NCBI GenBank assembly: GCA_033725935.1
Contig: MU867125.1
Location: 62,001 to 126,000 of the forward strand
DNA length: 64,000 nt
Source of the DNA: Cladorrhinum sp. PSN259
Lineage: Eukaryota; Ascomycota; Sordariomycetes; Sordariales; Podosporaceae
Direction of reading: 5' to 3'
A model generated the notes under the pieces. It did no database searches and was not told the DNA's origin. It was given only the letters and a program-made list of their open reading frames with translations. Shown piece after piece: positions 33,661-45,700 of this stretch (positions within the stretch are counted from its first letter, which is position 1; the number at the start of each line of letters is the position of its first letter). The position numbers were made by a program, and so were the translations under genes.

Positions 33661-36600
33661 TCATCTCCTCACACTATTAGAAACACCCTGCCCAATTTCC
33701 TTGACCCCATCCTTCATCTTATCAACCCACTGCCTCGCCCACCTGGGCACACCAAGCTTCAACCTAACCCTGCCTTCAACGATCATGTTGATCAGATTGA
33801 TAATCGCAAACGTCGTGCTCCCCAGCGCTCTGAACGCGGCCAAACTAGCCACGGCCCAAAGGATAAACCGCAAATAAAAATTATCCCCAATGCTCTTGTC
33901 TCCAAAGGCCTCACTAACGCCCATGGCCAACGTGGCATTGGCAACCAACCAGGACACAACCATGTACGTTCTGACCGACTTGTAATAATCCTGCTGCATC
34001 TGCTCTTCCGAGAGCCCCTGCTCAGGCACTTCGACGCGATCTCTAAGGTTGCGAAGTGCCTCGTCGTACCCAGAGTCAATGTCGAGCTGCTCAGAGGGCA
34101 TTTCCAGTTCGACTGTTGATCCCGAACCCTTTCCGACAGCGCCGCCCAGATCCGTCTTCATGACGTTGTCGCCCTTCGTTCCCCAGGTGACGTCGTGGGT
34201 ATTGCAGAACGCATAAATCTGGAGCGTGCAGATGTATGACGGAAGCAGAATAAAGTACTGCAGCGAAGAAGTAATCATGTGCCAGGGGTCCAAGTACATG
34301 ATCGACATCAAAAAGTACAGTCCGACGGTCGAAGCAGTTGATACTATCATGTTCGTAAAGATGTTGTTGCCGAGTTCCAGGTCCGGATTTTCAGTTTTTT
34401 CCTTGGGTTTGAGCTGGTACGCGATGATGTAGATTGTTGCGAAAATGGTGTAGGCCATGATGATCGAGTAGATGATCATCGAGGCAAGATACATTTTTCT
34501 AGAACCTTGAGGACGATTACCGAGCGAGAGGATGAATTGCGTCGAGATAAGCAGGATACAGATGTATCGGAGGAAGAGGAAGATCCACTTGGCCGCACCG
34601 TTGAAGGGGTCGACTTTGGGGTCTGCGAGGCCGCCGGCGATAAAGTAGAACGTTAGGTAGAAGTTGGCCAGAGAGAAGTAGGTGAAGAAGAGCTGCATGA
34701 GTTGGTAGAAGAACTCGATGTGTAGGAGGATCTTTCGCGCGATCGTGTGGTCTGTTTGCCAGATTTGCTTGAAGTGGACTAGCGAGTATACGGCCGCGAA
34801 GAACGCACCGTTCAGCCATCGACGACGTTGAGATACGAATTCGGGGACGGTATCTGTGCATAATTAGCAATGGCCACCAAGCCTTTTAGCTTAGGAAGTG
34901 AACTTACCAGGCACATCGGTCTCACCAGTACATCCCTTGACGTACTTCAACACCCATCTCTCACCCCTCTTGGCCACCAACTCCCAGCAGAGAATACGAT
35001 CTTCGGCCAGATACATATTCGCCGTGAAGACATCCGCATGCTGGCCATGCAGCGTCTCGCCCTTGAAGTACTGACTCAGCGGTCCGTGGCCCGTCTCGTC
35101 ATTCTGAAGCGCATGATATCGATAAGCACTCAGCGCGCCGGGCAAAACAGTAATGTACCCAAAGACTGATTCCAGAGGCTTGTCCAAGATATTTGACATT
35201 TTGTACTCGAAGTTCTGTGAGGCTACGAGAGGATTCAACAAGTTGACACCCCATTTGCCCTTCATAGCCTTGATTTCACCGCATGCGCCGGCCACGTTGG
35301 AATCGGTGTCGAATGCCTTCCACAAGTGATACAAGGAGTTGCTTCCCGGTTTGGTTCCTACATCGAGCAAGATGCAGACATTCGGGTTGAGCGCTTTGCC
35401 GAACGCATTAAAGAACCAACGATGCGAGTTGAGCTTCTTGGCGTTCTTTTCCTTGAGACAGAAAATCATCTGACACGGGACAATGCCCTTCTCCGCGCCC
35501 TTGAACTTGAGATCCGAGTCGAGTGAGACCTGCGTGGTGTACTCGTACACGTGGGCCTGAACAGCCTTTTGGTTGACGTAGTTCTTGGCGATGCCGTGCT
35601 GGTAAACACCCATGGCTGCGAGCGCATCGAGGGTTCGGGGGTGGATCTTTTCTCTTCCGTCTGACACGATGCAGACAACAATCTTCTTCCATCCGTCCTC
35701 ACCCCAGGTGCGGGATTTGTTACGGCTGCAGAAATGGCTGATATTCTTCATGACGGAGTACATGGTACGGGTAAAGCCGTATTCATCTTCGTTGTACATG
35801 GTGATACATATAAAGAGTTCGATCTCACGGGTAGTCTTGCCAATGTTTTGTCGCAACTTGTATCCTCTGTCGACGAAATCATCCGGGTCGCAAGTGACAG
35901 CCGTGTATCGCATGTGAGTATACTCAATCTCATCTCGTCGGGGCAGGAAGGAGTAAAGAATGGTTGGGATCTTGCACTCCAGTACCAGTTCGCCGTTGAT
36001 AAGCTGAACCTCCTTCTTGCTCAATTGCGGTGCACGAACACCTCGGCGCTCTTGGTGACTAGATGGCGGGGGGCCGTAACGCTCGACCTTCTCATGTTCG
36101 GTATAGTCGGAGTAATCTTCACTATAGGTTACCTGAGACTCTGCATAAGATTCGTATGAATCGTACCGTCTGTTATCGCCTAAATCAGACTCTGGGCCGA
36201 ACATATCGTCCTGGTTGCTTGTTAGAGGAATATTGACGGTGATGTCATCCTGGAAACTCGTCGTTGACTGCATCCCCCTGCCATTGACAGAGAAAAGTGG
36301 TGCCGGAGGTAATGGTCGACGTGGAGAGCCACCGTAAGTTGAGGCAGGAGTGCCTGGTCGCGGGGTGCCATTGATATCGGATGGCTCATATCGTGAGCTG
36401 AGCGGTGGTGGTCGTCCTCCTCTGGTGGGTGAGTACTGAGGCGATCCTGGTCGTGATGCGGTCCATGAACTACCATCCCTACTTGTATCGTAAGACATGT
36501 ACGACTCTGTGGGTGGTGGCATGCGCAGGGGCGGGTCTAGGATGGAAGATCGTGAGTCGATTGAGGGTTCATAGGCCTGTCGTATCCTGCCTCTGTAAGT

Positions 36601-37233
36601 TGGTTCGTGTGAGCTGAAGTGTACCCTTGGTGGAGCCATTGGAGAAGGATTTCTCTGCTTCTTCTCTTCGTCTTCTGGTGAGTCCGGCACTGTTTCGCAA
36701 CTTGCTTGAAACCTGCGGAGGGATTGTTTTCGTGGAGATGGACCTTGGGGCAACACAGGCAAGTCCCGCTCCGTCACAACGACTTGCTGCACGGTTGGAA
36801 CTCTTCTGGTCCTCCTCTGCAACCTGATGGTTGCAGGTTGACTGGTTACCTGACTTCCCGTCTGCATCTTGCAGTTCGGGGAGCTACTGTTGGTCTCTGG
36901 GTCGGAGCGCATAGGCCGCTTGCTCGTGGCATCTGAAGCAGCGGATCCCAATACGCTTCCATCTGGACATAACAAAGGAAATAGAGGGGGAATCGAAACT
37001 GGGGGTAAAACATACACCCGCTCACTCCTGTCTTCATCGTGGTACGCCGGCTCCTCCATGCCCGTCAACAGTCGCTGGCCGGCGCTGTGGCCGTGCGCAG
37101 CGCCCATTCCAGTCGAGGTGCCGTCGCGATCAACATCATCGTAGCCCGGTAGCATGTACTCTGGTGGTGCGCGGGGACCAGAGAGGCCACGCTGCTGGGA
37201 CGGCGAGTCTGGTCTCTCTAGCCTGCGGTCCAT
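33661..37233 (-). CDS. Chitin synthase, division 1 (probably class I)
   Basis: Exons 37233-34908 and 34853-33661. The intron (34907-34854, GTAAGT...CACAG) joins GCTGETDVP to DTVPEFVSQRRRWLNGAFFA. The start MDRRLERPDSPSQQ was chosen as the first ATG of the coherent part; the frame extends further upstream but looks non-coding. A 63-nt in-frame intron (GTGAGC...TCCAG) probably lies at about 37026-36964. That gives 1151 aa, against 1172 aa if retained. Layout: a long Pro/Ser-rich disordered N-terminus (about 480 aa), the chitin synthase N-terminal domain, a GT2 catalytic domain with LAEDRILCWE and QRRRW, then about seven TM helices. The pattern WKAFDTDSNVAGACGEIKA fits class I better than II or III. 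It polymerises UDP-GlcNAc into chitin at the plasma membrane. Confidence 0.93.
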
Positions 37234-38125
37234 TGTGAGGTGAGGAATGTGAATGTGTCTCGAGGACACAATCTCTCTGTGGGTTAATTCAGTCTGGTAT
37301 GCGGTACGGTATGTGACTGTAATTGCTTGGTAAATAACAATCCAATTGCGTGTTCGCTTGCGGGTCGCACTTACATCTCGAATTTTATAAATATAAACTT
37401 CGACTCGCAGAATGGCCTTTCCTAATTCTAAATTCCACCTGGCCGGTAAAACGTGGAGATATGCACAAAACAATGGGAAAATGGAGTCGAGTTTAGCAAT
37501 GCGCAGAGGTGCGAGCTGCGACTGACCGGGCTGGATCGAGCGAGCTTGCGAAACTTGGGGTTGGTAGTGGAGCGAGGGGCTGGGAAATGGGGAAAGCCCT
37601 GCCGGATGTTTCCACTTCTCGCGTTGACGCCGGTTGGTTGCCAGAGCAACCACGTGTTGCGCAGCGCCAAGAGACCGTTTAGCAGCTTTAGCTGGGGTTG
37701 AGTGACGCTGCGCCCTGGAAAAGTGGGGGTCGCTAAGTGAGGGGCCGCCGATGCTCGCTGATCAATGGATCCTGATTCCTGTCGTCCAATCTTTTCTTTC
37801 AAAAATCTGGAATTTTCAACACAGTTCCAAGTTGGGATGTCGGGGGATGTCGAGGTTGCGCAACTCGACCGCGGCGCTTAAACCGCGATTCTAGGTCTTG
37901 GCAGGCACGACAGGCGATGGAAATGTTGATATATGGCAACTTCTCAATTCGTCCAATGGATGCAACCTTCCGTCTTAATTCGTCGATAATACTGTCCAAT
38001 CATGGGTCCCCACACACTTACGACCACCTCAACGCGATAGGACCCCAGACAATGCGAAAGATTGCTTCTTCTTCTGAACATCATAGTTCCGCCACTTAAG
38101 TTTCAGGCTGCTGTGGTCAAACATC
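37234..38125. other. Divergent promoter region between chitin synthase and HET gene
   Basis: About 0.9 kb that should hold both 5' regions. No other gene or repeat was recognised. Confidence 0.5.
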
Positions 38126-40018
38126 ATGAGTACTCCCAGGAGGGCAAGCTCGTTTTGCGATGTCTGCAAGCTTGTTGTACAGATTCCTATCCATCCGGAG
38201 ACCCCGTTCGTCCGACCACATCTCAAAAACCACCAACAGCTGCTTGATGGCGTTGCCCGAGGTTGTGCGATCTGTTCTCAGATAGCAAACCTGCTCCGCG
38301 GCGAGGAGAAGGTGGACTATTCTCGGGCCAGGATTGGATGGGGATTCATGAGGTTTGTTGTCCATCTGGAAAACAAGCCCGACAACGATAATATCGTCGC
38401 AATGACATTTCGCCCATCGTCACCCCCTCAAGGTATCGCCGTGGACGAATATGCACCGTCATTACACCCAGATATGTCCTATGGGAGCGCTTTTCAACTT
38501 ATGAAGAGGTGGTACCAAGACTGCATGACAGGTCACGAGCAGTGTCTTCACAGTCTTAGCAAACGGTCTCCCAGCAACTTTCAGTATCCCACCCGGCTGA
38601 TTGATGTCGGTGCTCCTGGCAGCCTTCGGTGGCACCTTCGTCTCACTTCGCAAGATCCTCTCGAATCCATTCAAGCCGGTTATCTTACACTAAGCCACCG
38701 CTGGGGTCTTTCGCCATTTCTGCAACTCACTTCATCAGTGGTTGATGAATTTCGTGGCGGTCTCCCCATTGCTCAGCTCCCCAAAACTTTCAGAGACGCG
38801 GCCTTGATTGCTCACACTCTTGGGATACGATATATTTGGGTCGACTCTCTCTGCATTGAGCAGGATGCTTCGAAAGAGGATTGGGTCAGCGAGGCTCCAA
38901 ATATGCATCGAGTATACGGGGAAGCCCGGCTCAACATAATAGCAGGATACTCCGAGGATCCCTACGGGGGGCTATTTCGGCATCGCGATCCATTGACAAC
39001 TGAAATGATTGTTGTTGAGCAAAACAACGCAGAAGGCCATGCGATATTACACTGTTCTAGGTCCACTACGGATGAATTTGAGCAGGCACCGCTCATGGGT
39101 CGGGGTTGGGTCTTTCAAGAGAGACTGCTAGCACCCCGAATATTACATTTTGGAAAGAATCAAGTCTACTGGAGGTGTCGTGATCTCTTTGCAGGAGAGA
39201 GCTTCCCTTTTGGGATTGTTGAACGTTCTGAGAAGCCATACACAGCTGGGCTAGGCATCGAGTGGCGAGATGCAATCACCAGCAACGGTTTGCAACATGG
39301 CGACTGGCTGAAACTGTGGCAGAAGATGATTATGGATTACTCACGCTGCGCACTCACGTATCCAGAGGATAAGTTGGTGGCACTATCCGGCATTGCAAAG
39401 CTAGCCGGCAAGATTTTAGGGGATCGATACGTCGCAGGAATGTGGTGGAAAGATCTTGCGCCTCTTCTTTGCTGGTATCGTTCAATGCTAGATCAAAGAC
39501 CGGTAGGTCCTCGCCCAAAAACCTACCGTGCCCCGTCGTGGTCCTGGGCTTCCATCGACAACCCGGTGGCATATTATCCCGGACCACGATCCTGGCGCCA
39601 ACTCGTCAAGATATCGGAGGCTGTGGTGAAGCCTCTTGACGGGGATGAAACCGCACAGCTACAGGGCGGGCATATAAAACTCCACGGCTATCTCATTCCT
39701 TTCAAGTATGACACCGTCGGGAGGCGGTGCACGCTTGATTCGGATCTCGGGACTGCCCTCAAAGATGTCGAGCTCTGGATATTACCAATGCTATACGATG
39801 ATCTTCCATCATCTGGATTATTCGAATGTCTGTTGTTGCAACAAACCAAGGCAAACGACTCAGTATATCAACGAGTGGGTCACGTCGGCTGTTTGGTTTA
39901 TGGGGATAAATTCTCATTAGAAAAAGATTTGGGTGTCCAAGCTAGCATTGATCTCGAGTCTGGAGAATTAATTTCATCCGGGGATGAAGTGAAGTACTGT
40001 GGGATCACGCTTATCTAA
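38126..40018 (+). CDS. Heterokaryon incompatibility (HET) domain protein
   Basis: A single 630-aa frame without introns. The N-terminus has a Cys-containing segment (FCDVCK, RGCAICSQIANLL), as in many long HET proteins. The HET domain spans about 185-330, with all three hallmark blocks: YLTLSHRWG, then LPKTFRDAALIAHTLGIRYI followed by WVDSLCIEQD, then RGWVFQERLLAPRILHF. The C-terminal half carries the usual variable region with YRAPSWSWASID. HET domains trigger incompatibility cell death or innate-type responses in filamentous ascomycetes. Most family members have no known partner, and none is evident here. The start is the first ATG of the frame, and no signal peptide is present. Confidence 0.93.
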   Translation: MSTPRRASSFCDVCKLVVQIPIHPETPFVRPHLKNHQQLLDGVARGCAICSQIANLLRGEEKVDYSRARIGWGFMRFVVHLENKPDNDNIVAMTFRPSSPPQGIAVDEYAPSLHPDMSYGSAFQLMKRWYQDCMTGHEQCLHSLSKRSPSNFQYPTRLIDVGAPGSLRWHLRLTSQDPLESIQAGYLTLSHRWGLSPFLQLTSSVVDEFRGGLPIAQLPKTFRDAALIAHTLGIRYIWVDSLCIEQDASKEDWVSEAPNMHRVYGEARLNIIAGYSEDPYGGLFRHRDPLTTEMIVVEQNNAEGHAILHCSRSTTDEFEQAPLMGRGWVFQERLLAPRILHFGKNQVYWRCRDLFAGESFPFGIVERSEKPYTAGLGIEWRDAITSNGLQHGDWLKLWQKMIMDYSRCALTYPEDKLVALSGIAKLAGKILGDRYVAGMWWKDLAPLLCWYRSMLDQRPVGPRPKTYRAPSWSWASIDNPVAYYPGPRSWRQLVKISEAVVKPLDGDETAQLQGGHIKLHGYLIPFKYDTVGRRCTLDSDLGTALKDVELWILPMLYDDLPSSGLFECLLLQQTKANDSVYQRVGHVGCLVYGDKFSLEKDLGVQASIDLESGELISSGDEVKYCGITLI

Positions 40019-41093
40019 TTAGAGGAGCGACGTTTGCGCTTCGTCTTTCAGCTGGCAGCACAAGAAAGACCCACAAAGGTAGAGATAGCCAGCTCATATC
40101 TACTTTGTACTTTCTCAACGGCTTGGAACATTGTGTGTACGCACGGGACATTTTCCCTCGACTTGTGTCTTTGCAGTGACGACTTGGAAGTATGTTTGCA
40201 TAAATAACCGTCCGGACTCTCCCCATTGCAGCTTACAGCTCACTTGTCTTGAGTAGGGATGGATCTTTGGAAGACGTCAGCCGTAGCCAACCCTAAATTG
40301 GATGATGTTTGGTTCATCCGATCCAGTGGAATTACTACCGTTTCGGGGAAATAAATACCACCAAGCTCAGGGTTGCCATGTCTCAAGAGGAGGTGGAATA
40401 TGCGTACAACTTACTCCGGGGAAGACCGGAAGTTTGCATCTGCTATGATTATCAACTTGAACCCAAACTCAATGCCGGCATAAAGCTAACCAAGCCGGTG
40501 TAGGCATTATTTTGAGTGAGCGGGCTCGGGGGGTTTTGCAGGCTCTTGAATAACCTTGATGTCGTGTTAGACAGCCGGAGACTCTTCGGGGCTTTCGAGT
40601 CAGGAAGACATTGTGTTGTCGGCATTCCCGTCCTTGGACCTGACTAGCAGCAAGGTCAAGGTCTCGTGTTGCTCATTTCTGTCAGGTCTGCTCTCTTTCT
40701 CAAATCTTCCGTCCCATTCCCAGAGATACGCTTTCTATGGCATCATTCAGTTTGATCTTGATCCCTAACCAGACTTCGGGCAGAAGCGAAGCTACGTCCA
40801 ATGGAGGTGAACAACCGACTCCGGAGAACGCCTTCAACCACGAAATGGCGATGGCGCCAACATCTAACCTCGAACTGAGCGTGGATACTTATGCTCCATT
40901 AGATTGGATTGTGAAAGAATGTACTTGTACAAGATAATCGTGACCCTCCCGACCTCCAGAGTATCAACGATTTCCCAGACTGATCACTTGCTCAGCTTCA
41001 AACCAAAGCATGCTGTGAATTCAGAACCTGCAATTGGCACAACCTGATTGACTGCATCACATAATCACCTTTCAACACCCAATTCCCACCACC
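40019..41093. other. Intergenic region, only short frames
   Basis: About 1.1 kb between the HET gene and the next ORF. Two frames of about 65 aa (40309-40503, 40737-40937) have no motif support and are not called. Confidence 0.5.
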
Positions 41094-41693
41094 ATGAGGC
41101 TGCCTACTATTTATCCCCAATCCATGAGGCGCCCCATGACCGACGGAGACCTTGAGGCCATGGTGCAGGAGGCGCGTAGACAGCGGGCGTCAAAAGGATA
41201 CTGGCTCAGGGCGCTGGCTAGAGCCACAATTGAGCGACCCGTCCATTACGTGGCCAAGCTTTGCAACCCGCCGCGTTCCGAGACGGAAGATTTCGAGATG
41301 CCGGACGGCAGTGTGTTGACGGTCACCCGGAGGAAGGCGCCCAAGAAGGCTCGAACCCCCACGGACCATGATGAGGATGCCAGAGATATTGATGGGTCCA
41401 GACAAGCCCATCTCCAAAAGCTCATCGTCGACATGCCTCGGCATGTTCCGCTGTCCACCATCCATATACTCTGCCGCAACTATCTCAACCAGGAACTAGG
41501 CCCACAGCCGCCGCCGATCCCTACGACGCCCGTGATTATTCGTCCCCAGACGGTGTGTCTCTGTCCCGAGAAGACGAGTGAATCTCCAATCTCATTCACC
41601 GAGAGCCTTATCGATAGTAGCCAGTTCCCGTCCCCGTTCAACGAGAATTACCTTGTCCGGCCTGAGAACTGGCAAAGCAGAGATTCACTGTAG
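41094..41693 (+). CDS. Hypothetical protein, 199 aa, function unknown
   Basis: One frame with a good start context (caccaccATGAGG). The N-terminal third is basic and helical (DGDLEAMVQEARRQRASKG), followed by a basic patch (TRRKAPKKARTP) and a proline-rich end (LGPQPPPIPTTPVIIRPQT). There is no signal peptide, membrane helix or recognisable domain. Codon choice resembles neighbouring genes and no overlapping frame competes, which supports coding. It lies between the HET gene and MCM6 on the same strand, and may be lineage-specific. Confidence 0.45.
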   Translation: MRLPTIYPQSMRRPMTDGDLEAMVQEARRQRASKGYWLRALARATIERPVHYVAKLCNPPRSETEDFEMPDGSVLTVTRRKAPKKARTPTDHDEDARDIDGSRQAHLQKLIVDMPRHVPLSTIHILCRNYLNQELGPQPPPIPTTPVIIRPQTVCLCPEKTSESPISFTESLIDSSQFPSPFNENYLVRPENWQSRDSL

Positions 41694-42458
41694 AATCGCA
41701 TATTTCCACGGCGAGAACGCAAGCCGCGGAAAAAGGGAACAACGAAAATCGCGCCACCAACAGGCCAAATGAGCATCCAAATCTGGCCGGTTCGAGATGC
41801 AGAGAACCTCTTTGTTCCTGCACCGCGATCTTTCCAGGACGGATAAAGTTTGCTACATTTTACATGGAAACACCCGGATGATGCTTCTTGCCGACGAGCT
41901 CTTTGAAAAGAGGGGTGTCGGAGCAGGAGTATCACCCCTCATCCGAGTCAAGCCCCGCAACTGCAAAGCTTCAGAGCTACAATGCTCAAAGGAAAGGCGA
42001 CTGTTGCTGAGACCAGTAATATGGTCATGATCGTCAATGCTTGGATATAGAGGAGGAATTGGATGGAGATGAAGATGAGGGTACCTACGGATCTAATTAC
42101 ACTCCTTTAGATATTTTCCTTTGTTATAGACAGTTTGATTTGGTAGTTGAAGCTATATCTGGGGTATTTGATCAAAGATGAAAGATGGTAAATGCAGCAT
42201 GGTAATGGTATGTATGTCGCTACCAAGCACTATGCAACTATCGAAGTCATTAAACTATTCTCCACTTATTTCGCGTACCTCTATCCCGCCTGTCGCGTCT
42301 CAGGCTGCGGGGCGCGTTTTCTCGTGTTTTATTGACTGCAAGTGTAGCAGAGTGGGCCTTGACTTTTCTTCCCAAATTCCCAAATCCCTGAACAACAACC
42401 AGTTTTCCCCGCCTACCAGTTTCCCCATCTTAACAAAGCCCAAATAAACATACAGAAA
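41694..42458. other. MCM6 upstream region
   Basis: About 0.77 kb with no gene. It includes an MBF/E2F-like site at 42311-42320. Confidence 0.5.
42311..42320. promoter_or_regulatory. Candidate MBF/E2F-type site upstream of MCM6
   Basis: Ggcgcgtttt (reverse aaaacgcgcc) lies 139 nt before the MCM6 start. It matches the G1/S E2F- and MBF-like core. MCM genes are commonly under such control, but binding here is inferred. Confidence 0.35.
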
Positions 42459-45425
42459 ATGGCAACACCAGTAGCTGCGTCCAGCGACGCTGGACTCTTC
42501 ATGTCAGATGGCCCCTCGAGAACACCCCGCGCCCGCCAGTTCCCCGGTTCCTCGAGCGGAAGACCCAAGGCGCCCCCCTCAGAAAGCCTCGGTGCGGCCA
42601 GCGATGATGAGGGCGAAGGCTTCGCAGACGACCAGGTGCCTGTGCGCGCCCGCCCGACAGACCCCGCCAACATTCCCAGAGTGGAGGACAGCATCGGGCG
42701 CATGGTGCAGGAGCACTTTGAGAAGTTTATCGAAGGATTCATCGAGACCCCGACCGCTTCGGGCCAGCCCACCTCGAGCGCAGTCACCACAGACAAGTAC
42801 TACGTCGCCCAGATCCACGGCATGAGGACGTACCAGCTCTCAACCTTTTACGTCGACTACAAGCACCTTCAGACGTGGAACAATGGCGCCCTCGCCGACG
42901 GAATCATGAACTCGTACTACCGTTTCCTACCTTTCCTCACGGCCGCACTTCACAGCATGATCGCCAAGCACGAGCCCGCATACTTCAGGGAGCATCGCCA
43001 GCCGACCGCTTCGAGCCAGCACAATACCTCGGGCGGGAGCACTTTGGGATCAGCAAGCGCGCAGAGCGAGCAAAACAGCAAGACGGCGAACCAGCAGACG
43101 GATAAGCTCTTCTCGATTGCGTTTTACAACCTCCCGCTTGTCTCGAGGGTGCGCTCCATGCGCGCGGCGAATATTGGGACTCTGCTCTCCATCAGCGGTA
43201 CCGTTACTAGAACGTCCGAGGTCAGGCCGGAGCTGGCGCTCGCCACCTTCATGTGCGAGGCTTGCAGGAGTGTGGTGCCTGATGTCGAGCAAACGTTCAG
43301 ATATACTGAGCCAACTCAGTGCCCTAATGCTACGTGCCAGAACCGTACCGCTTGGCGGCTGGATATCCGCCAGAGTACGTTTGTGGACTGGCAAAAGGTG
43401 CGCGTGCAGGAGAACAGCAGCGAGATTCCGACGGGAAGCATGCCGAGAACTATTGATGTCATTTTGAGAGGCGAGATTGTGGATCGCGCAAAGGCGGGAG
43501 AGAAGTGTATTTTTACGGGTGCCTTGATTGTCGTGCCGGATGTTAGTCAACTGGGATTGCCAGGTGTCAAGAAGATGGCTGTTCGTGACGATAGGGGCGC
43601 AGATGGCGGCGGGAGCGGAGTGGGTGGGTTGAAGGCGCTTGGTGTGCGCGACTTGACTTACCGGCTTGCCTTCTTGGCTTGCATGGTTACTCCTGATGTG
43701 TCGTCGATTGGTGCCTCTGGAGAGGCACAGATTGTGGATATCATTGGGGCGCTGAATGGAAATGTGGCCGTCGAGACTGCAGAGAGTCTCAAGGAGATGC
43801 AGGATGCTACGCTTAGCTCGTATACACAGGCTGAGGTGGATGATTTGCGTGCCATGGTGCACTCTGACCACATCTACGGTCGGTTGGTGCAGTCAATTGC
43901 GCCCATGGTGTACGGACACGAGATCGTCAAGAAGGGTATACTTCTTCAGTTACTGTCTGGTGTGCACAAGAGCACGGCGGAGGGAATGCAACTCCGTGGC
44001 GACCTCAATATCTGCATTGTCGGCGACCCTTCAACTTCCAAGTCGCAGTTCCTCAAGTACGTCTGCAGCTTCGCTCCTCGTGCTGTATATACCTCCGGTA
44101 AGGCCTCTTCGGCAGCCGGTCTCACGGCTGCTGTGGTAAAAGATGAAGAAACAGGCGAATTCACCATCGAGGCCGGTGCTCTCATGTTGGCAGATAACGG
44201 CATCTGCTGCATTGACGAGTTCGACAAGATGGACATTGCCGACCAGGTCGCCATCCACGAAGCAATGGAACAGCAGACCATCTCCATCGCCAAGGCGGGC
44301 ATCCAAGCCACTCTCAACGCCCGCACCTCCATCCTTGCGGCTGCCAACCCTGTTGGTGGTCGGTATAACCGCAAGACCACCCTGCGCGCAAACATCAACA
44401 TGAGCGCGCCCATCATGTCTCGTTTCGATTTATTCTTTGTCATTCTTGATGAGTGCAACGAGCAAGTAGACAGGCATCTTGCCTCCCACATCGTTGGCAT
44501 CCACCAACTTCGTGACGAAGCCGTCCAGCCAGAGTTCTCCACCGAGCAGCTGCAGCGATACATCCGTTTCGCAAGAACCTACCGTCCCGAGTTTACTCCT
44601 GAAGCTAGAGAGATCCTCGTGGCACGGTACAAAGACTTGCGCGCCGACGACGCGCAGGGAGGCATCGGCAAGAACAGCTACAGAATCACGGTCCGTCAGC
44701 TGGAGAGCATGATCCGCTTGTCCGAGGCCATCGCCAAGGCCAACTGCGTCGAGGAAATCACTCCAGAGTTTGTGCACGAGGCGTATAACCTGCTGAGACA
44801 GAGTATCATCTCGGTGGAGCACGATGATGTCGAGGTTGACGAGGAAGAAGAGGAGGCAGGTGCCGCTCCAGTAGAGGATAGCGCAACGCTCAGAGCGGCT
44901 GCTGATGCTGCGGCCGGTACGCCTGCCGTTCAGCAGGAGGAAGAGGAGGAGGACACGCCCATGGAGAATGCTGCACCAGTCAAAGAGAAACAGACGATCA
45001 GCTACGACAAGTATATCGCTATTGTGAACATGATGGTTACCAGGGTGGCGGAGGACGAGACTGAGGGCAGCGGGGAGGGCATTGACGGGGAGGAACTGGT
45101 GCAGTGGTACTTGGAGCAGAAGGAGGAGGAGCTGGCTGGCGAGGAGGATTATGAGAAGGAGATGGCGCTGGCGAGGAAGGTGTTGAAGAAGATGGTTAAG
45201 GTATGTGGTTTTTTTTTTTTCCTTTCTTCTTCTTTTCTTTGCCTTCCCTTAATAGTCGGGAATACCGTGTGTGCTAACTTCGCTTGAAAATAGGACAATA
45301 TCCTTATGGGTATCACTGGGCAGGGGATGCAGGGTGGGGATGATGCGGCCGAGGGAAGTTCGGCTGCTGCTGCTGAGAAGATCGTTTATGTGTTGCATCC
45401 TAATTGTGCGGTGGAGGAGTTTTAA
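42459..45425 (+). CDS. MCM6: MCM6 subunit of the replicative helicase
   Basis: Exons 42459-45200 and 45294-45425 encode 957 aa. The intron (GTATGT...ATAG) removes a frame that would otherwise stop early, and adds the C-terminal exon DNILMGITGQG...YVLHPNCAVEEF. The N-terminal part has a zinc-binding CEAC...CPNATC near residue 267. The FVDWQKVRVQENSSEIPTGS and VVPDVSQLGLPG blocks are typical of MCM6 rather than other MCMs. The AAA+ core has Walker A GDPSTSKSQF (about 523), Walker B CCIDEFDKMD (about 583) and the arginine finger SAPIMSRFDLFF (about 650). An acidic linker precedes a C-terminal winged-helix-like end. It works in the MCM2-7 ring in origin licensing and fork unwinding. Confidence 0.96.
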
Positions 45426-45700
45426 ACGAAAGAAAGGAAAAGAAAAACTTTATGGAATCATGGTTTGCTTGAATCAGGGTTACATGAATGGATGATTGGT
45501 AGAATATGAAGAGAAAAATGGTAAAGGGGCATGGGGTAGAGGTGCTGGCTGGCTGGATGGGGCATGGCGTATGGAGTTATAGCTATCTACACACATTCTA
45601 ACCTGGTACTATAAAGAGTAGCGTTACTTATTCGCGCTAGATCGCGTTAATTTCTTTGTTGCCGGCTGCTCAGCAGTCGTGGATATCTTCCTCTACTGGC
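45426..45700. other. Convergent spacer between MCM6 and the NLR relic
   Basis: A short spacer holding the MCM6 3' UTR. No motif was noted. Confidence 0.4.

Noticed and set aside
40309..40937. Two small frames after the HET gene
   Set aside because: Each is about 65 aa, without motifs, and no convincing splice sites join them.
43050..43871. 273-aa antisense frame within MCM6
   Set aside because: Shadow of the conserved MCM6 coding strand; no motif.
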